Positions 42,054-54,883 of a stretch of 64,000 nucleotides of DNA are shown one piece after another. The stretch's first letter is position 1, and each line of letters begins with the position of its first letter. Position numbers and translations under genes: made by a program. The DNA is from Pseudomonas farris (GTDB lineage Bacteria; Pseudomonadota; Gammaproteobacteria; Pseudomonadales; Pseudomonadaceae), in the NCBI RefSeq assembly GCF_019145235.1, contig NZ_JAHSTV010000013.1:62001-126000 (forward strand). The letters are read 5' to 3'. The notes beneath the pieces were generated by a model. That model saw only the letters and a list, made by a program, of their open reading frames with translations, searched no databases and had not been told where the DNA came from.

Positions 42054-42761
42054 ATGGCCCAGTCGGAAACCGTTGAACGCATTCTCGATGCTGCCGAGCA
42101 GTTGTTCGCGGAAAAAGGTTTTGCTGAAACCTCATTGCGTCTGATCACCAGCAAGGCCGGTGTCAATCTGGCGGCGGTGAATTATCACTTCGGGTCGAAG
42201 AAGGCGCTGATTCAGGCGGTCTTCTCGCGTTTTCTCGGGCCATTCTGCCTCAGTCTCGATAAAGAGCTGGAGCGCCGTCAGGCCAAGCCCGAGAACAAGC
42301 CTACCCTTGAAGAGCTGCTGGAGATCCTCGTCGAGCAAGCTCTGGTCGTGCAGCCACGCAGCGGCAATGACCTGTCCATTTTCATGCGTTTGCTGGGGCT
42401 GGCGTTCAGTCAGAGCCAGGGGCACTTGCGTCGTTATCTGGAAGATATGTACGGCAAGGTGTTCCGCCGCTACATGATGCTGGTCAACGAGGCCGCGCCG
42501 CGCATTCCCCCGATCGAACTGTTCTGGCGTGTGCACTTCATGCTGGGTGCCGCGGCGTTCAGCATGTCGGGGATCAAGGCCTTGCGTGCGATTGCCGAGA
42601 CCGATTTCGGCGTCAACACCTCCATCGAGCAAGTAATGCGTCTGATGGTGCCGTTCCTGGCCGCGGGCATGCGGGCCGAAAGCGGCGTCACCGACACTGC
42701 CATGGCCACCGCGCAGTTGCGTCCGCGCAGCAAATCGGCCCCGGTCGCCGCCAAGGTTTAA
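42054..42761 (+). CDS. psrA: PsrA, TetR-family fatty-acid-responsive regulator
   Basis: 235 residues. The N-terminal TetR helix-turn-helix is ERILDAAEQLFAEKGFAETSLRLITSKAGVNLAAVNYHFGSK, here from about residue 6 to 47. The C-terminal ligand domain is that of PsrA, which in P. aeruginosa activates rpoS and represses beta-oxidation genes, with oleate as inducer. It is divergent from lexA. Two operators lie just upstream. The fadBA operon in the same window is a plausible target. Confidence 0.95.
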   Translation: MAQSETVERILDAAEQLFAEKGFAETSLRLITSKAGVNLAAVNYHFGSKKALIQAVFSRFLGPFCLSLDKELERRQAKPENKPTLEELLEILVEQALVVQPRSGNDLSIFMRLLGLAFSQSQGHLRRYLEDMYGKVFRRYMMLVNEAAPRIPPIELFWRVHFMLGAAAFSMSGIKALRAIAETDFGVNTSIEQVMRLMVPFLAAGMRAESGVTDTAMATAQLRPRSKSAPVAAKV

Positions 42762-42919
42762 CCGCACACGGGTGGGCGCGGCAGCTGACATCCGCTAAGC
42801 TAGCCGCCCATGCCGACTCTCGTTCTGAACCCGCTCCTCATTGATATCGCCGACCTGCCGGGCTCAGCCCATGGCGGCGAATTCGCGCGAGCCGGGTTTA
42901 TCGTAATCAAGGAATCTCT

Positions 42920-43930
42920 ATGACTGCTGGCCTGCAAGGCTCGTTGATGGTGGACGTCGCCGGTACCTGGCTGACGGCTGAAGATCGCCAATTGTTGCGC
43001 CAGCCCGAAGTGGGCGGCCTGATCATTTTTGCCCGTAACATCGAACATCCGCGTCAAGTGCGCGAATTGAGCGCTTCGATCCGCGCCATTCGTCCCGATC
43101 TGCTGTTGGCGGTGGATCAAGAGGGCGGTCGCGTTCAGCGGCTGCGTCAAGGCTTCGTGCGGCTGCCAGCCATGCGTGCCATCGCCGATAACCCGAATGC
43201 CGAAGACCTGGCCGAGCAGTGTGGCTGGATCATGGCGACCGAAGTGCTCGCGGTCGGTCTCGACCTGAGCTTCGCCCCCGTGCTGGACCTGGATTACCAG
43301 CGCAGCGCAGTGGTCGGCACCCGTTCGTTCGAAGGCGATCCTGAGCGCGCCGCCTTGCTCGCCGGTGCATTCATCCGCGGCATGAACAGTGCCGGAATGG
43401 CTGCCACCGGCAAGCATTTCCCGGGTCATGGCTGGGCCGAGGCCGATTCCCACGTCGCGATTCCCAACGACGAGCGCAGCCTCGATGAAATCCGCGCCAA
43501 CGACCTGGTGCCGTTTGCGCGATTGAGCAAGCAACTGGCCGCTGTCATGCCGGCTCACGTGATTTATCCACAGGTCGATTCCCAGCCTGCAGGTTTCTCC
43601 CGTCGCTGGTTGCAGGACATCCTGCGTGGCGAGCTGCAGTTCGATGGTGTGATCTTCAGCGATGACCTGTCGATGGCCGGTGCCCACGTGGTTGGCGATG
43701 CCGCCAGTCGTATCGAAGCGGCATTGACTGCCGGTTGCGACATGGGCCTGGTGTGCAATGATCGCGCAGCTGCCGAGCTAGCCTTGAGCGCCGCCCAGCG
43801 GTTGAAGGTCAAACCTTCGGCGCGTATTGCGCGGATGCGCGGGCAGGCGTACGCCAGCACCGAATACCGTCAAGATCCACGCTGGCTGGCGGCCATCGGC
43901 GCGCTCAGAGAAGCTCAATTGATCGATTAA
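42920..43930 (+). CDS. nagZ: NagZ, beta-N-acetylhexosaminidase
   Basis: 336 residues, the size of single-domain family 3 glycosidases. Signature segments are LAVDQEGGRVQRL, GKHFPGHGWAEADSHVAIP (with the His of the mobile loop) and the nucleophile Asp in FSDDLSMAGA. It removes GlcNAc from anhydro-muropeptides in the cytoplasm, in the recycling pathway that also controls AmpC. AAGGAAT precedes the ATG. It is probably co-transcribed with mtnP, 12 bp downstream. Confidence 0.97.
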   Translation: MTAGLQGSLMVDVAGTWLTAEDRQLLRQPEVGGLIIFARNIEHPRQVRELSASIRAIRPDLLLAVDQEGGRVQRLRQGFVRLPAMRAIADNPNAEDLAEQCGWIMATEVLAVGLDLSFAPVLDLDYQRSAVVGTRSFEGDPERAALLAGAFIRGMNSAGMAATGKHFPGHGWAEADSHVAIPNDERSLDEIRANDLVPFARLSKQLAAVMPAHVIYPQVDSQPAGFSRRWLQDILRGELQFDGVIFSDDLSMAGAHVVGDAASRIEAALTAGCDMGLVCNDRAAAELALSAAQRLKVKPSARIARMRGQAYASTEYRQDPRWLAAIGALREAQLID

Positions 43931-43942
43931 GGACTCTTCGTG

Positions 43943-44680
43943 ATGACGGTTTACGCGATTATCGGTGGCACCGGCCTGACACAACTCGAAGGTCTGAACA
44001 TTCGTCAGTCATTGGCGGTGGACACGCCTTACGGCACGCCTTCGGCCGAAGTGCAAATCGGTGAGTATGCAGGCAAGGAAGTGCTGTTTCTCGCGCGTCA
44101 TGGGCACCCACACCGTTTCCCGCCGCATCAGGTGAACTACCGCGCCAACCTGTGGGCCTTGAAGCAGGCCGGTGCCGAAGCGATTCTTGCGGTCAACGCC
44201 GTGGGCGGGATTCACACTGCGATGGGCACCGGGCATTTCTGCGTGCCGCATCAATTGATCGACTACACCAGCGGCCGCGAACACACCTATTTCGCCGATG
44301 ACCTGGAACAGGTCACACACATCGACTTCAGCTATCCCTACAGCGAACCCCTGCGTCAGCAATTGATCGCGGCGTTGGCGGCTGAAGGCGTTGGCTACAG
44401 CAGCCATGGCGTGTACGCCTGCACCCAGGGCCCACGTCTGGAAACCGTCGCTGAAATTGCGCGGCTGGAACGTGATGGTTGTGACATCGTCGGCATGACC
44501 GGCATGCCTGAAGCGGCATTGGCGCGTGAGCTGGAACTGGACTACGCCTGTCTGGCGCTGGTGGTGAACCCGGCGGCGGGCAAGTCGGCAGCGGTGATTA
44601 CCATGGCCGAGATCGAACAGGCATTGCGTGACGGGATGGGCAAGGTGAAGTCGACGTTGGCGCGGGTGCTTAAGGGTTAA
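43943..44680 (+). CDS. S-methyl-5'-thioinosine phosphorylase (MTIP)
   Basis: 245 residues from the ATG at 43943, with AAGGA upstream (a GTG directly before it is less likely). Purine nucleoside phosphorylase family 2: IIGGTGL, phosphate-binding RHGHPHRFPPHQVNYRANLWAL, and TQGPRLETVAEI. The orthologue at this position in P. aeruginosa, PA3004, is an experimentally shown MTI phosphorylase in methylthioadenosine salvage. It follows nagZ closely. Confidence 0.92.
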   Translation: MTVYAIIGGTGLTQLEGLNIRQSLAVDTPYGTPSAEVQIGEYAGKEVLFLARHGHPHRFPPHQVNYRANLWALKQAGAEAILAVNAVGGIHTAMGTGHFCVPHQLIDYTSGREHTYFADDLEQVTHIDFSYPYSEPLRQQLIAALAAEGVGYSSHGVYACTQGPRLETVAEIARLERDGCDIVGMTGMPEAALARELELDYACLALVVNPAAGKSAAVITMAEIEQALRDGMGKVKSTLARVLKG

Positions 44681-44705
44681 TCAGTCGTTATACCGAGTCG
44701 ACCCC

Positions 44706-44800
44706 ATCGCGAGCAGGCTCGCTCCCAGATTAATTTTGTGTTGTCTCCATTATGGTGGGCAAACACAGATCCAAATGTGGGAGCGAGCCTGCTCGCGATG
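44706..44800. repeat. REP pair (outward type)
   Basis: ATCGCGAGCAGGCTCGCTCCCA, a spacer, then TGTGGGAGCGAGCCTGCTCGCGAT. It carries the GAGC(A/C)GGCTCGC variant, like the copy at 2559. It lies between mtnP and the convergent helicase gene. Confidence 0.9.
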
Positions 44801-44818
44801 GCGATTCAATAATCGCGG

Positions 44819-47509
44819 CTACCTATCAATTTTTTCCGGCAACGGCGCAAACAACGCCTCGATATCATCGCTCTGCAATTTCCAGTCCCCGGTCTTGCGC
44901 CCATCCAGCACGCCTGCGGCAAGATCGGATTTTTCCTTCTGCAGATGCTGAATCTTCTCTTCCACCGTGCCCCTGGCAATCATCTTGTAGACGAACACCG
45001 GCTTCTCCTGACCAATGCGATACGCGCGATCAGTCGCCTGGTTTTCCGTCGCCGGGTTCCACCAAGGGTCATAGTGAATCACCGTATCCGCTTCGGTCAG
45101 GTTCAGTCCTACGCCACCAGCCTTCAGGCTGATCAGAAAGATCTGACGCTTGCCGCTCTGGAACTCCTTCACTGGCGTGCGTCGGTCGCGGGTTTGTCCG
45201 GTCAGGATCGCATACGCCACGCCACGTTTTTTCAGCTCGTCTTCGATCAACGACAGCATTGAGGTGAACTGCGAAAACAGCAGAATTCGCCGACCTTCCT
45301 CAAACAACTCTTCCAGCATTTCCATCAGGCTATCGAGCTTGCCGGAAGTGCTGCCCCGCGCGGGTAGGGCGGCATCGTTGACCAAGCGCAAATCACAGCA
45401 CACCTGACGCAGCTTCAGCAGGGCCTCAAGAATGATGATCTGGCTGCGCGCCACGCCCTTGCGGGTGATTTCGTCGCGGACTTTCTTGTCCATGGCCAGA
45501 CGCATGGTTTCGTACACGTCACGCTGTGCTTCGTTGAGTTCGACCCAATGGATGATCTCGGTTTTCGGCGGCAGTTCGGTGGCTACCTGTTCCTTGGTTC
45601 TGCGCAGCAGGAACGGTTTGATCCGACCGTTGAGGTGTTGAAGTCTTACTTCGCTGGCGCGCTTTTCAATCGGTACGCGGTAATCACGGTTGAAGCTTTT
45701 TACGTCACCGAGCCAGCCGGGCAGCAGGAAGTGGAACAGCGACCACAACTCGCCCAGATGGTTTTCCAGCGGCGTGCCGCTCAGGCACAGGCGCTGGCGA
45801 GCATTCAGCTCACGGGCTGCGTGGGCGGCCTTGCTGGTGGGGTTCTTGATGTACTGCGCTTCATCCAGCACCAGTACATGAAACGGTTGCGCGGCCAGGC
45901 GTTCGACGTCCTTGGGCAGCAGCGCATAGGTGGTCAGAATCAGGTCGTAATCGGCCAGAGTCTCAAAGTGCTTTTTGCGACTGGCACCGTACAACGCCAG
46001 CACTTTGAGCTGCGGCGTGAAATGCGCCGCTTCGTCGAGCCAGTTGGGGATCAGGCTGGTGGGCATGACCACCATGCACGGCCGATCGAGGCGCCCGGCA
46101 TTCTTCTCGCTGAGAATATGCGCCAGGGTCTGTAGGGTTTTGCCCAGGCCCATGTCATCCGCGAGAATCCCGCCGACTTCCAGTTGCCGCAACGACTGCA
46201 TCCAGCTCAGGCCCTCCAGCTGATACGGGCGCAAGGTGGCATTCAGCCCTTCGGGTGCCACCGCGGTGTGGTCTTTGATGTCGCGCAGGCGCTGGGCAAA
46301 GGTGCGGATCTGCTCGCCACCTTCCCAGAGCAACGGCAGGCCTTCCAGCGGATTCAATCGCGTGGCGTCGGCCTTGCTCAGGCGCAGCGTGGTTTCGCCG
46401 GGCTCTTGCAGATAAAACTCGCCGAGGGTGGCCAGCACCGGTTTCAAACGGCCGAAGGGCAGGGCGACCTGCAACGGGCCTTGATCGGTGCTGCGGCGCT
46501 GCGGGATATTCACCAGAATCAGTTCGTCGTCGCGACGTCGGGCGAGCCGTTCCGGGTTGAGGATCTCGGTGTGAGAGCGCATCAGGTTCAACAGGATCGG
46601 CAGCAGGCTCAGCCGTTCGCCGTTGACGATGATCCCCAATTCCAGGTCGAACCAGTCGCGCTCGGGTGCTTGCTCGACAGTGGCGTACCAGTCATCAACG
46701 GCGGTCAGGTCGAAGCCGAAGTCCTCGTCGATCTGCAACTCCCACCCCTGGGTGCGCAGCTTCGGCAGTTCGTTGAGGGTGAAGGTCAGCCAGGCGCTGT
46801 CGTTGACCATCTCGTAGAGTTCGCCGGCACTTTCCGGCAAAGCCTTGCTTTGTCGGGTTGCGATCTTGAAACCGAGGATTCGCAGCTGTTCCCTGTAGGC
46901 TTGTTCGACTTCCGGGTGACGTTTTATCCGCAGTGTCTGCGTCTCCTGGCGGATCAAGATGTCAGTGTTTTTCTGCCCACTGACGTATTCATCCAGGTAG
47001 CTGAAGGACAGCGCCGCGCGATGCTGGATGTACCGCTGCATTTTGCCGTTGCGCGGTTCGAAGGCGCTGAACTCGATGCTCGCCAGCCACAGGCGCGGCA
47101 CCGGTTGCACGTTGTCCACCAACACTTGCGGCGGCGCTTTCGGGCTACGGTTCTCCAGTACGGCCTGAAGTTTTTCCAGCAGTTCAGCGTCTTTGGCAGC
47201 CGCCGGGTAAGCGAGGGTTTCCTGCACTTGCAGCAACACCGCCGCGCAATGTTTGCAGTTGCTATGAACCGGACAGGTACACGTGGCGTCGATCATCAGC
47301 AAGGTGCCTTTGGCCGACTCACGCAGGCGAATGGTCTGACGGTAAACGTTACCGCCAGAGCCTTCGCAACTGGCGGTGATGGTGGCATCGCCGACTTCGA
47401 CGATCCTGACGCGGTTCTCCAGGGCGTAGCGGCGGCCACGCTCCAGGCTCTGTTCCTTGAATCGGCTGACCCAGGATGTTGCCAGGGGTTTGCTCAGGGT
47501 CGGGGGCAT
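44819..47509 (-). CDS. SWIM zinc-finger SNF2-family helicase
   Basis: 896 residues. An N-terminal SWIM zinc finger (CTCPVHSNCKH, residues 77-87) is followed by a SNF2-type ATPase: motif I DDMGLGKTLQTL, motif II DEAQYIKN, GTPLENHLGELWS, then the second lobe with FSQFTSMLSLIEDEL, GGVGLNLTEADTV and the motif VI region ATDRAYRIGQ. Bacterial proteins of this kind are related to RapA/HepA but their function is largely undefined. It stands between mtnP and csiV, which are neighbours in PAO1, so it is an extra gene at this spot. Confidence 0.93.
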   Translation of the reverse strand: MPPTLSKPLATSWVSRFKEQSLERGRRYALENRVRIVEVGDATITASCEGSGGNVYRQTIRLRESAKGTLLMIDATCTCPVHSNCKHCAAVLLQVQETLAYPAAAKDAELLEKLQAVLENRSPKAPPQVLVDNVQPVPRLWLASIEFSAFEPRNGKMQRYIQHRAALSFSYLDEYVSGQKNTDILIRQETQTLRIKRHPEVEQAYREQLRILGFKIATRQSKALPESAGELYEMVNDSAWLTFTLNELPKLRTQGWELQIDEDFGFDLTAVDDWYATVEQAPERDWFDLELGIIVNGERLSLLPILLNLMRSHTEILNPERLARRRDDELILVNIPQRRSTDQGPLQVALPFGRLKPVLATLGEFYLQEPGETTLRLSKADATRLNPLEGLPLLWEGGEQIRTFAQRLRDIKDHTAVAPEGLNATLRPYQLEGLSWMQSLRQLEVGGILADDMGLGKTLQTLAHILSEKNAGRLDRPCMVVMPTSLIPNWLDEAAHFTPQLKVLALYGASRKKHFETLADYDLILTTYALLPKDVERLAAQPFHVLVLDEAQYIKNPTSKAAHAARELNARQRLCLSGTPLENHLGELWSLFHFLLPGWLGDVKSFNRDYRVPIEKRASEVRLQHLNGRIKPFLLRRTKEQVATELPPKTEIIHWVELNEAQRDVYETMRLAMDKKVRDEITRKGVARSQIIILEALLKLRQVCCDLRLVNDAALPARGSTSGKLDSLMEMLEELFEEGRRILLFSQFTSMLSLIEDELKKRGVAYAILTGQTRDRRTPVKEFQSGKRQIFLISLKAGGVGLNLTEADTVIHYDPWWNPATENQATDRAYRIGQEKPVFVYKMIARGTVEEKIQHLQKEKSDLAAGVLDGRKTGDWKLQSDDIEALFAPLPEKIDR

Positions 47510-47519
47510 AAAGAATCAA

Positions 47520-48098
47520 TCAGTCCGGAATTACATCGGGGACTGGCCGAGGCGCAGGGGCGGTCAGCGAGGTGATCTTTATCAGCAGGCCCAGGTGGCC
47601 GTTGTCGAGGAAGTTCAGTTGACCGTTCTTGGTGTGGCTTTCCTGCTTCAGGCGTTCGCTGGCGGTGACCAAGCCGTTGGCATCAATCTTATTGACCCAG
47701 AAGTCTGCATCGACGTCGGTGAAGCGCCCCAGTTTCAGGCTCAGCGTGCCCTCGATCGGGAACTGGCCGAACTGCTCGGTGCCTTCGCTGATCGCGACTT
47801 TGCTGGCTTCTTCGCCGAGCTTTTGTTGCCAGGCCTTGTGCATCAACACTGTGTATTCATTGCTGGCGGTGAGCTTTTCCACTTCGGGATTAAGGCTCGG
47901 CGTGCGAAAACTGTCGGGGCTGACGCGTTGAGCGCCGGCATCCCAGTCTTCCGGCGCGGCGCGGCTGACGATCGCGGGCACAGTGTTTTGCCGCACTAGA
48001 ATCATTTCAACCTGATACAGATCGTCCGCAAACGCCGTGGGGGCGAGCAGCGTCGTGATTAACATCGTCAACAAGGTCAGTGAGCGAAACAGGCGCAT
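47520..48098 (-). CDS. CsiV-family periplasmic protein (PA3003-like)
   Basis: 192 residues with a signal peptide (MRLFRSLTLLTMLITTLLAPTAFA, cleaved after about residue 24). DDLYQVEMILVRQN starts the mature domain, and SLKLGRFTDVDADFWV follows. The CsiV family, first described in Shewanella and Alcanivorax-type bacteria, is linked to activation of the lytic or peptidoglycan synthesis machinery. It lies 9 bp after mfd, probably in the same transcript. Confidence 0.85.
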   Translation of the reverse strand: MRLFRSLTLLTMLITTLLAPTAFADDLYQVEMILVRQNTVPAIVSRAAPEDWDAGAQRVSPDSFRTPSLNPEVEKLTASNEYTVLMHKAWQQKLGEEASKVAISEGTEQFGQFPIEGTLSLKLGRFTDVDADFWVNKIDANGLVTASERLKQESHTKNGQLNFLDNGHLGLLIKITSLTAPAPRPVPDVIPD

Positions 48099-48107
48099 GC
48101 GGCGTCC

Positions 48108-51557
<3,450 letters not shown>

Positions 51558-51926
51558 GGAAGGTTGAGCTCCAAGCGTTGCGACAAAGTCGACAATTGTA
51601 ACGGCCTCAGGTGCCGGCTGTCAGTTGCAGACTGTGTCTATATGCACAGGTTGGGTGAAATGTAGTGGTAATGACAAAAACTGGCGGTTTGATACTGAAA
51701 ATGTAGTGCCAAAACCGCTCAGTGTTACGGAGGGTTACGGACACGGCATGGCTATCGTCGAAAAATTGACTATGCTGAAAGCCTAGGTTTTACTGGGCTG
51801 GAGCGGGGCGTAATTTTTTTGAACAGGATTTTGTTACCGCCTGTGCGACAGGCGCGCATTGCTACGGAAGGCACTCGGCGGCATAATGTAGCCCCTTTTT
51901 TCTGCCCCTACATGTGGAAGGTTACC
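51558..51926. other. 369 bp divergent promoter region of mfd and gap
   Basis: No separate gene is supported. It contains a 10 bp direct repeat AAATGTAGTG (51658-51667 and 51699-51708, 41 bp apart), an overlapping imperfect inverted repeat ACTGGCGGTTT ... AAACCGCTCAGT (51680-51723), and a gap promoter candidate. These repeats look like an operator, but I cannot name the regulator. Confidence 0.5.
51766..51794 (+). promoter_or_regulatory. candidate promoter of gap
   Basis: TTGACT, 17 bp, TTTACT. It is about 130 bp before the GTG start of gap. Confidence 0.4.
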
Positions 51927-53375
51927 GTGACTCAGAAGCCCGACCAGTGTCTTGGTGAATGGATCGACCGTGAAGCACTCGCAGAAGCGATGATTCCGCT
52001 TATCGGTCAGCTCTACCGCAATAACAACGTGGTGAGCTCGATCTATGGCCGCAGTCTGATCAACCAGTCTGTCATCGCGATTCTCAAAGCTCACCGCTTT
52101 GCTCGCCATCGCCAGTCCGATGACAGCGAATTGTCCGTCCACGAAACATTCCCGCTGCTCAAGGCAATGAGCGAGCTCAAGCTCGGCGCTGCTTCGGTAG
52201 ATCTGGGCAAGCTGGCTGTCAAATTCAAAGCCGAAGGTAATGGCCGTACCGCCGAAGCGTTCGTCCGTGACGAGCTGGCCGATGTGGTCGGCAAGCAGAA
52301 TGGTTCCGGCCGTACCGGCACCGACGTTGTCCTGTATGGCTTCGGTCGTATCGGTCGTCTGCTGGCGCGCATCCTGATCGAGAAAACCGGTGGTGGCGAC
52401 GGCCTGCGTCTGCGCGCCATCGTTGTCCGCAAGGGCGCCGAGAACGATCTGGTCAAACGTGCCAGCCTGCTGCGTCGCGACTCGGTGCACGGTTCGTTCA
52501 ATGGCACCATCACCATTGATGAAGCCAACAACACCATCACCGCCAACGGCAACCTGATCCAGGTTATCTACGCGAAGAATCCGACTGAAGTGGACTACAC
52601 CCAGTACGGCATCAAAAACGCGCTGCTGGTGGACAACACCGGTGTATGGCGTGACGCCGACGGCCTGGGCCAGCATCTGGCATGCCCGGGTATCGACCGC
52701 GTTGTTCTGACCGCGCCTGGCAAAGGCAAGCTGAAGAACATCGTTCACGGCATCAACCACGGTGAAATCACAGCTGAGGACAAGATCGTGTCCGCCGCTT
52801 CCTGCACCACCAACGCCATCGTGCCGGTGCTGAAAGCTGTGAATGACAAGTTCGGCATCATCAACGGTCACGTCGAAACTGTTCACTCGTACACCAACGA
52901 CCAGAACCTGATCGACAACTTCCACAAGGGTGATCGCCGTGGTCGTAGCGCCGCGCTGAACATGGTCATCACCGAGACTGGTGCTGCCACCGCTGCTGCC
53001 AAGGCGCTGCCTGAGCTGGCCGGCAAGCTGACCGGTAACGCGATCCGTGTTCCGACGCCGAACGTGTCGATGGCCATTCTCAACCTCAACCTTGAGAAAG
53101 CCGCCACCCGTGAAGAGATGAACGAGTACCTGCGCTACATGGCGCTGCACTCCGATCTGCACAAGCAAATCGACTACGTCAATTCGCAGGAAGTGGTTTC
53201 CACCGACTTCGTTGGCTCGCGCCACGCAGGCGTTGTGGACGCTGAAGCGACCATCGTTCAGGACAACCGCGTTGTTCTGTACGTCTGGTACGACAACGAG
53301 TTCGGTTACAGCTGCCAGGTAGTTCGCGTGATGGAAGACATGGCCGGTGTAAACCCGCCAGCGTTCCCGCGCTAA
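51927..53375 (+). CDS. gap: glyceraldehyde-3-phosphate dehydrogenase, long form (PA3001-like)
   Basis: 482 residues from a GTG at 51927, chosen because GGAAGG lies 6 nt upstream; an ATG at 51912 would add five codons and hide that site. About 130 residues precede the Rossmann motif YGFGRIGRLLARI, a helical extension absent from ordinary Gap (about 330 residues). The catalytic Cys is in SAASCTTNAIVP and the C-terminal substrate region in VWYDNEFGYSCQV. The PAO1 gene at this place (PA3001) is also long. Pseudomonads have several Gap enzymes; a gluconeogenic, NADP-using role is possible but not shown by sequence. Confidence 0.92.
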   Translation: MTQKPDQCLGEWIDREALAEAMIPLIGQLYRNNNVVSSIYGRSLINQSVIAILKAHRFARHRQSDDSELSVHETFPLLKAMSELKLGAASVDLGKLAVKFKAEGNGRTAEAFVRDELADVVGKQNGSGRTGTDVVLYGFGRIGRLLARILIEKTGGGDGLRLRAIVVRKGAENDLVKRASLLRRDSVHGSFNGTITIDEANNTITANGNLIQVIYAKNPTEVDYTQYGIKNALLVDNTGVWRDADGLGQHLACPGIDRVVLTAPGKGKLKNIVHGINHGEITAEDKIVSAASCTTNAIVPVLKAVNDKFGIINGHVETVHSYTNDQNLIDNFHKGDRRGRSAALNMVITETGAATAAAKALPELAGKLTGNAIRVPTPNVSMAILNLNLEKAATREEMNEYLRYMALHSDLHKQIDYVNSQEVVSTDFVGSRHAGVVDAEATIVQDNRVVLYVWYDNEFGYSCQVVRVMEDMAGVNPPAFPR

Positions 53376-53430
53376 GCGCTTTTTGTTGTGCGGTTTGGTC
53401 AGTTGCAGGTGTGTTGTCGGTGTTGGCCTC

Positions 53431-53511
53431 TTCGCGAGCAAGCCCGCTCCCACATTTGATCGAGTTGTCCCGGCGGACGCGGTCAAATGTGGGAGCGGGC
53501 TTGCTCGCGAA
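53431..53511. repeat. REP pair (outward type)
   Basis: TTCGCGAGCAAGCCCGCTCCCACA, a short spacer starting TTTGATCG and ending GGTCAAA, then the inverted copy. It lies between the convergent gap and MHS transporter genes. Confidence 0.93.
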
Positions 53512-53520
53512 GGCGATGGA

Positions 53521-54819
53521 TCAGGCGCCGCCGACTACTGCCGCTTGCGCAGTCCGCAACTCGTGACGATTGCCCCGGAACAGCACCAGCGTCGCAATCA
53601 ATCCCAACACCGCCGCGCCACTGAGCCAGATCCCCGGCGCCGCCTTGTTGTCCAGCACATGGATCAGATACGTACAAGCCGCCGGTGTGAAACCACCAAA
53701 GGTCGCGGTCGCGAGGCTGTAGGCAAGGGAGAAACCGGTCGTGCGAACTTCCACCGGCATGATCTCGGTCAGGGCCACCACCATGGCGCCGTTGTACGAG
53801 CCATACAGGAACGACAGCCACAACTCGACGATCAGCAGATGGCTGAAGCTCGGGTTCGCGACCAGCCATGACAGCGCTGGATAAGCCGTGAGGATCGCCA
53901 GAATCGTCGCCGCCAACAGCAGGGGTTTGCGCCCGATTCTGTCAGACACAGAACCCATCACCGGCAGCCAGAAGAAGTTCGACAGGCCGATGCACACGGT
54001 CACCAGCAACGTATCCAGATCCGACAGATGCAGTTCGGCCTTGCCGAAGGTCGGGGTGTAGGCGGTGATCAGGTAGAACGACACAGTGGTCATCACCACC
54101 AGCGCCATGCCGGCGAGGACGATGCCGAAGTTCTGACCAATCGAGCGGACAATGTCTTGCAGGGTAGGGCGGTGCTTGCGCGCCTGGAATTCCGGGGTTT
54201 CTTCCAGCGAGCGGCGGATCACGAAGATCACCGGCACGATCATGCAGCCGATCAGGAACGGCACGCGCCAGCCCCATTCACCCATTTCTTCCGGGCTGAG
54301 CCAATGGTTCAAGCCCACGCCGAGCAGGCCGGCGAATACCACCGCAGCTTGCTGACTGGCAGACTGCCAACTGACGAAGAAGCCTTTGCGGCCTGGTGTG
54401 GAGATCTCGGCGAGGTACACCGACACGCCGCCCAGTTCCACGCCCGCCGAGAAGCCTTGCAACAGGCGACCGAGCAATACGATCAGCGGCGCCGCGACGC
54501 CCAGCGTCGCGTAACCCGGCACGCAGGCAATCAATAGTGTGCCGGCGGCCATCATTGCCAGTGTGATGATCAGGCCTTTGCGGCGGCCGTGACGGTCGAT
54601 GTAAGCCCCGAGGAAAATCGCCCCCAACGGACGCATCAGGAAGCCGGCCCCGAAAGTGGCCAAAGACAGCATCAGGGAAGCGAAAGCGCTGTCGGCAGGG
54701 AAGAAGGTTTTAGCAATGGCCGTGGCGTAAAAGCCGTAAACCATGAAGTCGAACATCTCCAGGAAGTTTCCGCTGACGACGCGAAAAATTGCTTTGCCGT
54801 TGCTCGTATTGGAAGACAT
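53521..54819 (-). CDS. MFS transporter, metabolite:H+ symporter family (tricarballylate/citrate type)
   Basis: 432 residues from the ATG at 54819 (MSSNTSNGKAIFRVVSGNF). About twelve membrane spans. It has features of the MHS group: FDFMVYGFYATAIAKTFFP, GAYIDRHGRRKGL after span 2, QGFSAGVELGGVSVYLAE, and SDRIGRKPLLL in the second half. Closest in character to TcuC tricarballylate or CitA-type citrate symporters; the substrate is a guess. No catabolic gene is beside it. It occupies the interval that holds nqrA-F and aroP1 in PAO1. The ribosome site is weak. Confidence 0.9.
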   Translation of the reverse strand: MSSNTSNGKAIFRVVSGNFLEMFDFMVYGFYATAIAKTFFPADSAFASLMLSLATFGAGFLMRPLGAIFLGAYIDRHGRRKGLIITLAMMAAGTLLIACVPGYATLGVAAPLIVLLGRLLQGFSAGVELGGVSVYLAEISTPGRKGFFVSWQSASQQAAVVFAGLLGVGLNHWLSPEEMGEWGWRVPFLIGCMIVPVIFVIRRSLEETPEFQARKHRPTLQDIVRSIGQNFGIVLAGMALVVMTTVSFYLITAYTPTFGKAELHLSDLDTLLVTVCIGLSNFFWLPVMGSVSDRIGRKPLLLAATILAILTAYPALSWLVANPSFSHLLIVELWLSFLYGSYNGAMVVALTEIMPVEVRTTGFSLAYSLATATFGGFTPAACTYLIHVLDNKAAPGIWLSGAAVLGLIATLVLFRGNRHELRTAQAAVVGGA

Positions 54820-54883
54820 TTGTAGGTACTCACGCTGGTAAATCTTGTTTGAAAACGCTGCGCCTGTGGGGTGATCGGGTTTA

